Source: Actinomycetes bacterium | Lineage (GTDB): Bacteria; Actinomycetota; Coriobacteriia; Coriobacteriales; UBA8131 | Direction of reading: 5' to 3' | NCBI GenBank assembly: GCA_009787085.1 | Contig: WRGR01000046.1 | Coordinates: 155,746 to 219,745, forward strand | Length of the DNA stretch: 64,000 bases | In this document: piece by piece, positions 45,656-53,619 of the stretch | Numbering within the stretch: the stretch's first letter is position 1 | Layout of the letters: every line of letters begins with the position of its first letter | The notes under the pieces: generated by a model | What the model was told of the DNA's origin: nothing | Seen by the model: only the letters and a program-made list of their open reading frames with translations | Databases searched by the model: none | Made by a program: the position numbers and the translations under genes

Positions 45656-47293
45656 TTATTTTTTTGCGTCGATCATTTCGGACAGCTGTTGCCGGCGCTC
45701 TTCTCTCTGCTTCTCGGCAATTTGGCGCGAAAACTCAAAGCGGATACGGATAAACTCCATCAACAGCAGCACGAAGAGGATGCACATCACAATCAGATAG
45801 CTAATGATTGCGCCCGTCAAGCCGGTAAAATTGACCAACAGGATGCAGACCATCAGCGAAAACCCAAAGCCGATGAGATACAGCCCCATTACAGCTTTTT
45901 GTTTCCGCAGCACCGTGATGATCTGGTAAAGGAAGTCCACCGCCGCAGCCATACCACCAGCAACCAGCATGATAAAGAACATGTTTCGGAAGGGCTCGAA
46001 GTCGACTCCGTATAAAAAGCTCATGACCGGGATGCCGACCCAGTTCATAAGGAGGATCATCACCAGCACCAGCACCACGATGACCACGGCCACGGCGGCA
46101 ATGATCAGGTCAAAGAACTTGTGACGGCTGCGGTCTTCCCAAAGGTTGGCCAGCCGTACCAGTTGAGGCTTGTACACAAAGCCCACAGTGAGCAAAACGA
46201 TCATCGCCGGGAAATAAATGGCATTGAAGTACAGTTGGTTGCCATAGTCCAACGACCCCTCCATCACCAGTTTGGGCATGCTGTCGATCAGTGCATACAG
46301 GAAGAATGCAACAAACAAAGGGAAACATTGGGAGAACAGCTTGCGAATGCTGCCCATGCTACGCTTGCCGGAACGGGGAGTCTCCAGATAGGCCAGCGGG
46401 AAGGTGATGAGCACAAAGGTTGCGGCAGCGATTACAGCCATAGCGATACAGGCGGCAACAAGGTTGTGGGTAATCAGGAGAGTCAGCGAGAACACCGCCA
46501 GCACACTGACAGAGCGAATCGACTGTGAGATACCAGCCAGATAAAGCTTGTCCATCTGCTGCAAACGCCCCTCGTAAACATCAGCCAACCCATCGATCAT
46601 CTTATAGGTATAGACACCGATGCTAATGGTTAACATATCAGGAGCATATGACCGAACAAGGCAATACAGTACACCCACGACGATCATGACGATGCAGGTC
46701 AACCAACGGTTGGCCTGATAGTCGGAAAACGAATGCTCTTCGTGGATGTCTGAAACCTGGTAAGTACGAACACCATAGTTGCCCAGAAACATCAGGATGG
46801 TCCCCACCACGAAAGCCATAGAGAACATGCCAGCTTGTTCGATGCCCACCAATTGGCTGCTGACGATGGTCAGCAGCGGGAACACTAAGCCCCAAGTAGC
46901 TATGCCAATGCCGTTTAAAACATAGTCCCGAGAAGTCCGGTGGGCGGCGTAAAGCTCTTCTTGCGTGTCAGCCGAACCCTTGAAGGCCGCACTGAGTAGG
47001 CGGTTGAACCAAGAGTTGACCGTACGGGCAATGAAGTTCGGACGATGCTGCCGAGGCTTCTTGGGTGCCTTGGGTTTTTTGGGCACCTTAGTGGGAACAG
47101 CCGAATGACGACCGTGGGAAGCACGGCTTTGCGACTGCCTCCAGCCATCAGGCTGCCCCGTGTGCTGAGACTGCCCCCAGTCCTCGGGATGCCGTTGGTT
47201 CTCAGATTGCTTCCAGCTTTCGCGATAATCTCGTCTGTCAGATTGTTTATGGTTTCCGGGGCGTACCCGGCCTTTATTTCTGTCCTTTGCCAT
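45656..47293 (-). CDS. Oligosaccharide flippase family (Wzx/MATE-like) membrane protein
   Basis: A 545-aa protein. An N-terminal cytoplasmic region of about 110 residues is rich in Gln, Ser, His and Lys and shows repeats such as WKQSENQ and WGQSQHT. It precedes 12 or more membrane segments of the polysaccharide-exporter fold. It probably moves a lipid-linked glycan across the membrane. No glycosyltransferase genes adjoin it, so the glycan cannot be named. Followed downstream by the secreted protein gene at 44286. Confidence 0.8.
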   Translation of the reverse strand: MAKDRNKGRVRPGNHKQSDRRDYRESWKQSENQRHPEDWGQSQHTGQPDGWRQSQSRASHGRHSAVPTKVPKKPKAPKKPRQHRPNFIARTVNSWFNRLLSAAFKGSADTQEELYAAHRTSRDYVLNGIGIATWGLVFPLLTIVSSQLVGIEQAGMFSMAFVVGTILMFLGNYGVRTYQVSDIHEEHSFSDYQANRWLTCIVMIVVGVLYCLVRSYAPDMLTISIGVYTYKMIDGLADVYEGRLQQMDKLYLAGISQSIRSVSVLAVFSLTLLITHNLVAACIAMAVIAAATFVLITFPLAYLETPRSGKRSMGSIRKLFSQCFPLFVAFFLYALIDSMPKLVMEGSLDYGNQLYFNAIYFPAMIVLLTVGFVYKPQLVRLANLWEDRSRHKFFDLIIAAVAVVIVVLVLVMILLMNWVGIPVMSFLYGVDFEPFRNMFFIMLVAGGMAAAVDFLYQIITVLRKQKAVMGLYLIGFGFSLMVCILLVNFTGLTGAIISYLIVMCILFVLLLMEFIRIRFEFSRQIAEKQREERRQQLSEMIDAKK

Positions 47294-47514
47294 GTTCTCC
47301 GTGCCGCGTCGTTTGTTGATGTGGCCCTGTACTGTCGTAGCTCTGTTCTGTGCTTTGTCCCCTTGCTACGTCGCTCCGCGTGGTGTTACTGGCGGTACTT
47401 TATTGTGCTGCTTTAAGTGTATTACATTGCCAAGCCGGACATGGTCGAGTTCTGGGTAGCAGGAATCGAAAATTTAATTGTTACTCTGCTGAAGCTATTT
47501 ACTGGAGGCATGTT

Positions 47515-47605
47515 TGGATAGGCCGGGCCGGCCGGTCGGGGCCGGCCGGTCGGGGCTGGGCGGTCGGGCGGTCGGGCGGCCGGTCGGGGCCGGTCGGACA
47601 GCGGG
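47515..47605. repeat. G+C-rich repetitive tract (GGTCGGGG/GGCCGG units)
   Basis: A roughly 90-bp stretch of almost pure G and C with recurring GGCCGGTCGGGG and GCGGTCGG units in the gap between the flippase gene and tRNA-Val. No gene is seen in 47294-47693. Confidence 0.75.
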
Positions 47606-47693
47606 AGTTGGCCGGGAATTGGTCAGACAGCAGGAGTGCAAGATCGAAATAGCCAGAAGCCCACGAGTTGTAGTATACTGACTGCCACTGTGT

Positions 47694-47768
47694 GGGCGAT
47701 TGGCGCAGCGGTAGCGCAGGTGCTTTACACGCACAAGGTCAGCGGTTCAAATCCGTTATCGCCCACCA
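47694..47768 (+). tRNA. tRNA-Val (anticodon TAC)
   Basis: A 75-nt cloverleaf with encoded CCA. Acceptor GGGCGAT / ATCGCCC pairs perfectly, the anticodon loop TTTACAC gives TAC, and the T-arm reads AGCGGTTCAAATCCGTT. The 3' part from 47722 is the left attachment-site copy of an integrated island. Confidence 0.96.
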
Positions 47769-47776
47769 CAAAATCA
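47722..47776. repeat. attL: 55-bp perfect repeat in the tRNA-Val 3' half
   Basis: These 55 bp are identical to 50598-50652. They cover the anticodon loop to the CCA end of tRNA-Val plus eight bases beyond. A tRNA 3'-end duplication of this kind is the mark of site-specific integration. Confidence 0.92.
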
Positions 47777-47780
47777 CTGG

Positions 47781-48383
47781 TCAGAGCGTTGTTTGCTCTG
47801 GCCTTTTTGCTTTGGTGGCAGGGATTTGCACTGTTGGTGGCAGAAAGGTGGCAGAAGCTCTGGCGGTTTGCGGATCGCTTGAGTGCGGACAAAATCCCAG
47901 CTCCTCAAACATTGTCACTATCTCAGGCGCTATCCAGAAGTCTGGTTTATCGGTGCCACCAATCTCATCGTGACCAAGTTCAAACTGAACCGTCACCCAC
48001 GAGGCATGATTATATTCCAGCTTAATATCGAACGGCTGCATAATGTATTCACCGGGGACATTTTTCGGTCTTGCCGGTTGTCTGGAAACCACTCTGCCGG
48101 TGAACCCGTTCCATCCTTCTCGTAGGGCATCATCCAGTTTTCGGATATAGGCATCAAGCTCTTCGGCGCGCGTCGCATCGAGGTCTGTCGTGTACCTTGT
48201 CTCCTTGTCGCCATACCTCAGCTTGAGCGAGCTGCCACCTTTGACAACACCATCAGGTAAAAGCAGCCCTATCACTGTGTTTGCTATAATCGCTCGTGCT
48301 CGGTACTGATCGTCCGGATGCCCGAACTTGCGGATTATAGCTGCGTCGAGGTTGCGCCTGCTGTTGGGTGCCTTTCTTTCCAC
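47781..48383 (-). CDS. AbiEii-like nucleotidyltransferase toxin, C-terminally truncated
   Basis: A 200-aa protein of the type IV toxin family (AbiEii/DUF1814). The nucleotidyltransferase core is visible: VVKGGSSLKLRYG and TTDLDATR, the G-S and D-x-D-type residues that bind nucleotide and metal. Family members are usually 250-300 aa; here homology-like sequence ends at about residue 168 (MFEELGF). The last 30 residues are encoded by the island end with its GGTGGCAG repeats, so the toxin was probably truncated by the integration or a deletion at attL. The GTG start at 48383 follows GGAGATAAAGA. It overlaps the antitoxin gene by 131 bp. Confidence 0.75.
   Translation of the reverse strand: MERKAPNSRRNLDAAIIRKFGHPDDQYRARAIIANTVIGLLLPDGVVKGGSSLKLRYGDKETRYTTDLDATRAEELDAYIRKLDDALREGWNGFTGRVVSRQPARPKNVPGEYIMQPFDIKLEYNHASWVTVQFELGHDEIGGTDKPDFWIAPEIVTMFEELGFCPHSSDPQTARASATFLPPTVQIPATKAKRPEQTTL
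47814..47854. promoter_or_regulatory. Putative integrase arm-type sites, left end
   Basis: GGTGGCAG occurs three times in the same orientation at 47814, 47836 and 47847 (spacing 22 and 11 bp, about helical periodicity), 38 bp inside attL. A matching triplet lies near the other end at 50473-50504. This arrangement fits arm-binding sites of a tyrosine integrase; inferred. Confidence 0.6.
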
Positions 48384-48909
48384 TCTTTATCTCCTTTGTT
48401 AGCTGATTAGCTTCACGTTCGTTTATTAGTCCTTGTCTGCGAGCTTCCCGTGTTGCATCAAGCAGTCTGTCGGTCATCATGGTTGGCATGCATGAGCGGA
48501 TTGCTTCGAAGACTGTTTGCGATGGGATGCATTCATACTTTGTAGTCTGCTCTTCACTGTCTCTTTTGATGATGACAAGATTAGGCGGTAGTGTCTTCCG
48601 GACAGTATTTGATGTCGCGATCCTGATGGTTGCCGGATTGGTAGGAGCCAGGTTGTGCATTGCCAATACTGACTCACCGTAAAGATATGCGCCACGACCG
48701 ACCAGTGCCACTGCATCAGCATAGCCGTCAAGTAGCGTGGGGATGTAGTGGCGAATACGATATACGCCATGACCAACACGATCAAGTCGTCCGCGCTTAT
48801 GAAGCTTTCCAAGTTCGACAACTGGTATCCCCATCTCCCTGGCATCTGCAGAGGTGATGAGGCCGTAGTAATCTATCGCTCGTTCGTATATGTCATCATA
48901 ATAGGTCAT
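48253..48909 (-). CDS. AbiEi-like antitoxin
   Basis: A 218-aa protein with an N-terminal winged-helix (GLITSADAREMGIP) and the AbiEi core (VGHGVYRIRHY, AYLYGESVLAMHNL). It should repress its own promoter and neutralise the AbiEii nucleotidyltransferase downstream. The usual end of the family is near residue 180; the last 40 residues overlap the toxin gene out of frame and look non-homologous, as if the original stop was lost. Ribosome-binding site is weak. Confidence 0.82.
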   Translation of the reverse strand: MTYYDDIYERAIDYYGLITSADAREMGIPVVELGKLHKRGRLDRVGHGVYRIRHYIPTLLDGYADAVALVGRGAYLYGESVLAMHNLAPTNPATIRIATSNTVRKTLPPNLVIIKRDSEEQTTKYECIPSQTVFEAIRSCMPTMMTDRLLDATREARRQGLINEREANQLTKEIKSGKKGTQQQAQPRRSYNPQVRASGRSVPSTSDYSKHSDRAAFT

Positions 48910-48917
48910 GTAGATAG

Positions 48918-48935
48918 TTTACCGATAATAGTAAA
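48918..48935. promoter_or_regulatory. Possible operator of the AbiE pair
   Basis: TTTAC and GTAAA form a 5-bp inverted repeat over 18 bp directly upstream of the antitoxin start codon at 48909. AbiEi proteins are known to repress their own promoters by binding inverted repeats; the link here is inference. Confidence 0.35.
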
Positions 48936-49280
48936 TTATTGCAAAAGTTAGGCTGTTTGATTTCTTTGCCGCTACAATATGCACTTTTACAAAAGTTTAC
49001 CAAAAATGGCATACCTTTGACACATTCACTTCTTTTGCTATCAACGCTCTATCGTAGAAGACTTCGGTAATACTTCGGGATAAAAGACGGTATAAAGCCA
49101 TCCGCAAAACAGAGAGGGGTAGAGCAGGCGAGACAGCAAGCGAGACTGTACATGAGATTGTAAGTGAGACTGCAAATGATACTGTAGCCGATAATCCGAT
49201 AATCCTGCAGAAAACACTACAGTAAATGCTACAGAACAAGTATTCTTTAGGGTTCGTCTAAAATATTGGAATACATTGGA
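48936..49280. other. Gene-poor spacer between the AbiE pair and mobC
   Basis: No supportable gene. On the plus strand about 49060-49225 is an open stretch without a start codon, with repeated SETA/SETV codons preceded by a basic segment; it could be the decayed 3' end of a gene. The relaxase gene expected downstream of mobC is absent. Confidence 0.4.
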
Positions 49281-49530
49281 GCAAGCATCGCCTGAGTGTG
49301 CCACTCGAAGCAGAAAACTCCTCCGGCGTGTGATGGCTGGAGGAGTTTCTCTCAGGGGATTCCCTGTGCCCTTTAGTTGATGGTTGGCTTTTTAAGCAGA
49401 TTGACGTTCTTGCTTTTCCTGGGCTTTGGCCTCTTGAATTATCTTCGTTGCATCCAGCTTTTCTGGACTGTAGAGTTCGCCCAAGAGAACTATCAGGAAT
49501 TCACTGAAATCCTTGCGGTATTGCAGATAA
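49281..49530. repeat. MobC 3'-end repeat, copy 1
   Basis: It starts GCAAGCATCGCCTGAG and contains an inverted repeat around CTCCTCC..GGCTGGAGGAG, then GATTCCCTGT, then the last 45 codons of mobC on the minus strand. Related copies in the same orientation lie at 54090-54355 (methyltransferase 3' end) and 55581-55803 (remnant). Confidence 0.75.
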
Positions 49531-49787
49531 TCCTCAGTGTTGATGTCGCCGGTGTATTGGGCGAGGTGCGTGAGCTGATTCAGGTTATTGCCGATTCGGC
49601 AGAGCTGGCTGTAGAACTTGAACCAGTCTGCTGGGCGTTGTTCCTTGTGTTGGCAAGCCTTCATCATAAAACGCACATAGGTGGATAGCGGCAATCCTGC
49701 TCGCTTTGCATTTGCGTGAAGGTTGTCGTATTCCTTTTGGGTGAGCCTCATGTGGAAGGCTTTTTTGTGAGGATTGTCGTTTATCAT
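49392..49787 (-). CDS. Mobilisation protein MobC
   Basis: A 131-aa relaxosome accessory protein. N-terminal ribbon-helix-helix-like part (AFHMRLTQKEYDNLHANA) and the family signature RIGNNLNQLTHLAQ. It binds oriT and helps a relaxase nick plasmid or island DNA. No relaxase gene follows, so it could act only with a relaxase in trans. Its last 43 residues are homologous to the C-terminus of the cytosine methyltransferase at 54197. A hairpin typical of oriT lies just upstream of the gene. Confidence 0.88.
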   Translation of the reverse strand: MINDNPHKKAFHMRLTQKEYDNLHANAKRAGLPLSTYVRFMMKACQHKEQRPADWFKFYSQLCRIGNNLNQLTHLAQYTGDINTEDYLQYRKDFSEFLIVLLGELYSPEKLDATKIIQEAKAQEKQERQSA

Positions 49788-49841
49788 GATTGCCTTTCGG
49801 TTCGTTGGTCAGAGGGGTCAGGGGAGGCTTCCCTTGAAGGG

Positions 49842-49867
49842 GCATTTGGTTACGTGCAGACAAATGC
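49842..49867. other. Candidate oriT hairpin
   Basis: GCATTTG / CAAATGC form perfect 7-bp arms with a 12-nt loop 55 bp upstream of mobC, next to a second small palindrome, CCCTTGAAGGG. Mobilisation genes usually have oriT at this place with an inverted repeat beside the nick site. The nick position cannot be assigned from sequence. Confidence 0.45.
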
Positions 49868-49909
49868 CATGCTTGCTAACAGTGAACGAGCTATTTGGAC
49901 GGATGACGT

Positions 49910-50341
49910 TCAATTGTAGATGACTTCCGCCTTAACGATCTCCTCGGCACGGTTTCGGATTGAGTTGGCAAGCCCTGCCCAGGCCGTCGGGTCTTTGAGT
50001 TTCAGCCCTTCAGTCAAGCCTTCGCGTTCGGCCATCTGGCTGACAAGGCTCTCGTACATTTCTTCGGCTCTCCTGTCAATCTCATGCAGGCGCGTGTTCC
50101 AATTGCAGGTTCTCATCGCGCTGAGTAATGTTGGTCGGAAGTCCTTAAGGTAGAGAAGGTATTTCCTTGCCCAGACGCCAGGACTGTATTCCTCGTCTTC
50201 TGGCAATAGGTCAGGCAGGTAGTAGGTTCCATCGACCAACGTGTAGTCAAGACCGGTTCTCTCATCATGGAAATGCTCGGGCAGTAGTTGACCTTCCAGC
50301 TCTTTTCTCGGCTGGTTTTCTCTGTATTCACTTTCATTCAT
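49910..50341 (-). CDS. TnpV-like transposon-encoded protein
   Basis: A 143-aa protein resembling the TnpV family carried by mobile elements. Visible family-like parts are YYLPDLLPEDEE, then 'LLYLKDFRPTLLSAM', EIDRRAEEMYESLVSQMAE and the C-terminal NSIRNRAEEIV. Its molecular role is not established. It is read towards mobC on the same strand, with the candidate oriT in between, and supports the view that 47.7-50.6 kb is a mobile island. Confidence 0.75.
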   Translation of the reverse strand: MNESEYRENQPRKELEGQLLPEHFHDERTGLDYTLVDGTYYLPDLLPEDEEYSPGVWARKYLLYLKDFRPTLLSAMRTCNWNTRLHEIDRRAEEMYESLVSQMAEREGLTEGLKLKDPTAWAGLANSIRNRAEEIVKAEVIYN

Positions 50342-50472
50342 TTCATGTCTCCGTTCAGTAGTTTGGTTTTTGCAACGATGCGTTGCGCTATTCCTTCACA
50401 CTCGTTTTCAGGAGGCTGTTCCCTGCCGGTGCCCCACCTGCAAAAGACAGGACACCGGCACACTTCGAATTT

Positions 50473-50504
50473 GATGGCAGAGATGGTGGCAGGATTGGTG
50501 GCAG
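50473..50504. promoter_or_regulatory. Putative integrase arm-type sites, right end
   Basis: GATGGCAG, GGTGGCAG and GGTGGCAG start at 50473, 50485 and 50497 (12-bp spacing, same orientation). They match the triplet at 47814-47854 near the other attachment site and lie 93 bp inside attR. Confidence 0.6.
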
Positions 50505-50597
50505 AAACCCTGTCTGCTCCATCCCTCAATGACTGTTTTAGCACCAATTATTAACGTATATGACCTAATTATACGTTAATTTCCTCCCACTTAGCAC

Positions 50598-50652
50598 GCT
50601 TTACACGCACAAGGTCAGCGGTTCAAATCCGTTATCGCCCACCACAAAATCA
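50598..50652. repeat. attR: 55-bp perfect repeat of the tRNA-Val 3' half
   Basis: Identical to 47722-47776. Only the 3' part of the tRNA is present here, so this is not a functional tRNA gene. It closes a 2.9-kb island. The stop codon of the gene at 50650 lies in its last three bases. Confidence 0.92.
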
Positions 50653-51882
50653 ACTCCGCTGGCTTTTGTCATTGGGGGTAAGGCCCGCGTTGCCACTCAG
50701 TTCCAAACGCTTCGACTCCTGCGCGTTCATCACGCGGCAGCCGTTCTTGCAAAACATGGATTTGCGATAACGGTTGGTAGGATCATATTCTTTCTGGTAT
50801 TTAAAGATGCGCCCGCAATGATCGCAGGTTATCCACTCAAACTCTGAGGCCATCACGTAATCAAAGTTTGCAAGGATGGCCTCGACAATAGAGCCTTCCT
50901 GAACCTGTGGGGATATACCCCAAAACATATCACCCTCTGGCTTGTCGCCATCTTCGCGCGCCCAAGCATTTTCCATTGCCAAGTTAAGCGCAGCCTGTTT
51001 GGTAAAGGTGCGGCAGTTCTCGACACCCAACTCCATCTCTATCGCCATGATCGCCTGCATCCGTTTCTTGACGGCTTTACGTTCATCGTCATCGTCGTCC
51101 TCGGCGCTGCAGCCATCAACAGCCTCCTGTTGTCTATGTAACTCCCAGGCATTACGAGAAGTGCCAAAGAACAAGTCCATGCCCGTGCTTTCCTCCAACT
51201 CGTAGGGGTGCCGTCTCGGTATCACACGGTCATTGAGAAGATAGGTCAAGATATCGCTTCCCCTCATACCGGCGCCAAAAGCCGCCTGCATCGCCGTGGC
51301 AATTTGCAAAAGGCGCACCGTGTAAGCAACTTCGTCAACCGAGACGACGGCTCCGAAACCACAAAAATTGCCATAGTCACCACGGACAACGGCTTCTCTG
51401 GCAAACTCAGAGCCAATAACACGCTCCACGGCCTTATCCACAGAGTTGAATCCACAACTGCCCTTAAACGTCACTATATCCTCAGCCAAGCGCTTCTCAA
51501 GAGCTTCAATGCCGTCACGGTAACTCACTGGATAGTAGTTGGTGTAAGTCAGCCCGTCTGAGTTATCACGGAGCGATAGCGCATGGGTCTTTGAAGCATA
51601 GAGCGGAGAGAGCACCAGTCCCCACTTCTCGCAAAACAACAACAGACTTTTTTCGGAAGTGGTATCTACTCGCTGAAGCTCATGATTGAAAAACTCCAGT
51701 GGAAGACTGTCGTATTCAATAAGTTCTTCCTCATCAGAAAGCTCGGCAAAGAAGCGATAGGACTTGTTACCCGCGCTGACTTCATTCACATATAGCTTCG
51801 GACAGGCCCTCCACCAAGAGAGACGGGGACTGTTTGTTTCCTGTTCATCCATTCGACTTCCTTTGCTTCCACTTACTTCCAT
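50650..51882 (-). CDS. Hypothetical protein with C-terminal zinc-ribbon
   Basis: A 410-aa soluble acidic protein that I do not recognise. The C-terminal 60 residues contain WITCDHCGRIFKYQ and, about 20 residues on, MFCKNGCRVMNAQ, four cysteines in a CxxC...CxxxC zinc-ribbon layout like CGNR-type nucleic-acid-binding tails. A run of six acidic residues sits at about 267. Proteins with this tail are often encoded on mobile DNA. It is divergent from the excisionase-like gene at 51990, and its stop lies within attR. Confidence 0.65.
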   Translation of the reverse strand: MEVSGSKGSRMDEQETNSPRLSWWRACPKLYVNEVSAGNKSYRFFAELSDEEELIEYDSLPLEFFNHELQRVDTTSEKSLLLFCEKWGLVLSPLYASKTHALSLRDNSDGLTYTNYYPVSYRDGIEALEKRLAEDIVTFKGSCGFNSVDKAVERVIGSEFAREAVVRGDYGNFCGFGAVVSVDEVAYTVRLLQIATAMQAAFGAGMRGSDILTYLLNDRVIPRRHPYELEESTGMDLFFGTSRNAWELHRQQEAVDGCSAEDDDDDERKAVKKRMQAIMAIEMELGVENCRTFTKQAALNLAMENAWAREDGDKPEGDMFWGISPQVQEGSIVEAILANFDYVMASEFEWITCDHCGRIFKYQKEYDPTNRYRKSMFCKNGCRVMNAQESKRLELSGNAGLTPNDKSQRS

Positions 51883-51989
51883 GATGGAAGAATATCAGAT
51901 ATGCCACTTGCATGTCAAGTGATACTACGTTATTATTTCTAATATACGTTAATACAGACTGTTCAGCACTTTGAGAAGGGAATACAAAA

Positions 51990-52205
51990 GTGGTCACAGA
52001 GACAACACCCATCGAAGCACTGCCAAGCTACCTCACCCCGACAGACATCGCCCGTCTGCTTCGCAAATCAACCCGCACCGTCACCAGATGGCTCGTATCC
52101 GGCGAGATACCGGAAGCCATCTACATCAATGGAAGATGGACGGTTCCCAAGAAAGCACTAATCCGCTTCTTGGATGCCCATTCCGGTTTAGCTTCCATAG
52201 AGTAG
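51990..52205 (+). CDS. Excisionase-like helix-turn-helix protein
   Basis: A 71-aa MerR/AlpA/Xis-type DNA-binding protein: PSYLTPTDIARLLRKSTRTV then TRWLVSGEIPEA, and a wing strand reading INGRWTVPKKAL. Such proteins direct integrase towards excision or act as small regulators. Starts at GTG after AGAAGGGAAT. No integrase gene is next to it. Confidence 0.82.
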   Translation: MVTETTPIEALPSYLTPTDIARLLRKSTRTVTRWLVSGEIPEAIYINGRWTVPKKALIRFLDAHSGLASIE

Positions 52206-52262
52206 CTGTTGTGACTAGAGGCGATTTATTCATTTTTTCTTTTAGCCGTCATCTGTTTCTTT

Positions 52263-53291
52263 CTAGATCGCTTCCTTGCCCTCTTCGGTAAGCCGGTACC
52301 TTTGCAACTTACTACTCGGCTTCTCCGGTACTGTCATTTCGATAAGACCGCAAGTAAGCAATGGTTCAACATTGCGCTTGAATGCTCGGAAATCGTTCTT
52401 CATTCCGATTGCGTTGAATATCTCCTTTCGCGAAAGGCTTTTTTCTTCGAGGGCTTTCAGCACTGCTATCATCGTAACGGGCAGTTGCTCAACAATATGC
52501 TTATCTTTATGCTCTTCCTTGTGCTTATCCTGCTGCCACACTTGCGTTTCAACAGTGTCGAGAATCGCGGAGAGCGTAAACTCAATGAACTCGCTGATGT
52601 CGTTTTTTCTCTGTGCGTTTTGAAGCACCTCGTAGTACTGTGGTCTTTTCTCATACACCACCGACTCCATAGGGATCCATGCGAAAACCTCGTTCCACTT
52701 GGCAAGAATGAGTGTTTGCCAAAGGCGCCCCATGCGTCCGTTGCCATCTGCGAACGGATGAATTGTTTCGATTTCACAATGCACTATTGCACTCTTCAAC
52801 ACAGGGTGAAGTTCAGTCTTCTCAGCCCACACGAGCAATTCACTAATCAACTGTGGCACAAACTGAGGACGTGCTCCGAGATGAATCACGGTATCGCCAT
52901 CAAACACGCCAACATCACCGCTTCGGAACTTGCCAGCTTCTTCGACCAACCCGTCCGTCATCAGCTCATGCGCTTTCAAAAAGTCATTGACGACGTATGG
53001 GTCAAATTCCAGTATCCTGTCGTATGCTTCATAGGCATTCTTTACTTCTTTGACTTCTGCCTGCTTTCCGGCAACTAATTTACCCTCAATAACATCGGTT
53101 ACTTCGTCTAGTGAGAGCGTGTTGCCCTCAATGGCAAGCGACGAATAGATTGATCTCACTCGGTTCTTCCGGTGGAGCTTTATGTCGCGTTTGAAACCCG
53201 TACCATATTCAAGGCGAGTCACAGTTTCGGCGATTTTCGCTAAACAGTCAGCTGCTTTGACTGTAATGGTGAATGATGGTTGTTGAATCAT
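52263..53291 (-). CDS. Fic-family AMP-transferase with winged-helix C-terminus
   Basis: A 342-aa enzyme that transfers AMP (or another nucleotide part) to target hydroxyl side chains. The Fic active site HPFADGNGRMGR (His178 to Arg189) is intact. An inhibitory helix motif SLAIEG (residues 51-56, [ST]xxxE[GN]) lies N-terminal, so it is the self-inhibited class II type. The C-terminal third is a predicted winged helix after a His/Lys/Glu-rich linker, suggesting DNA binding or self-regulation. Located among mobile DNA with XRE genes. Confidence 0.93.
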   Translation of the reverse strand: MIQQPSFTITVKAADCLAKIAETVTRLEYGTGFKRDIKLHRKNRVRSIYSSLAIEGNTLSLDEVTDVIEGKLVAGKQAEVKEVKNAYEAYDRILEFDPYVVNDFLKAHELMTDGLVEEAGKFRSGDVGVFDGDTVIHLGARPQFVPQLISELLVWAEKTELHPVLKSAIVHCEIETIHPFADGNGRMGRLWQTLILAKWNEVFAWIPMESVVYEKRPQYYEVLQNAQRKNDISEFIEFTLSAILDTVETQVWQQDKHKEEHKDKHIVEQLPVTMIAVLKALEEKSLSRKEIFNAIGMKNDFRAFKRNVEPLLTCGLIEMTVPEKPSSKLQRYRLTEEGKEAI

Positions 53292-53310
53292 ATTCTCATC
53301 CTCCTGCTTA

Positions 53311-53619
53311 TTACCCTCGTGAACCTTTGCCCAAGTACTCCCGATTCAGCACTTTGACCATTCTGTCTGTGGGCGTATAGTGGTACTCATAGATTTCCTT
53401 GTAGACGCGTATGAGCTTCTTCAAGCGGAAGTTCATGTCGTCCTTGTCGAAGGCTTCAAGGTTAAGCGTAATGGAGCCGAACCATGCGCAGAAGTCGTCG
53501 TACTTCTTGCCGGAGCCTTTCTTCAAAGCTCTGGCGATTTCTTCAAGACCGGGTATGCCGCCTACGTCCTCAACGATGCCGAAGCCCTCACCTTCGTACA
53601 CACAGGGCAGGTCAGGCAA
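53311..53619 (-). pseudogene. C-terminal fragment of a pRiA4b ORF-3-like protein
   Basis: The frame keeps the family's conserved core PCVYEGEGFGIVEDVGGIPG and a following helical part (about 100 residues), but lacks the N-terminal half normally present (full length about 180-200 aa). It overlaps the end of the XRE gene in another frame, so the two were probably joined by a deletion. Unlikely to be functional. Confidence 0.65.

Noticed and set aside
47515..47605. A G-quadruplex or terminator in the G+C-rich tract before tRNA-Val
   Set aside because: Repeats are evident but no clean stem-loop or regular quadruplex spacing can be defined by eye.
49060..49225. Plus-strand stretch with repeated Ser-Glu-Thr codons
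   Set aside because: No start codon and no recognised family; kept only as a possible gene remnant.
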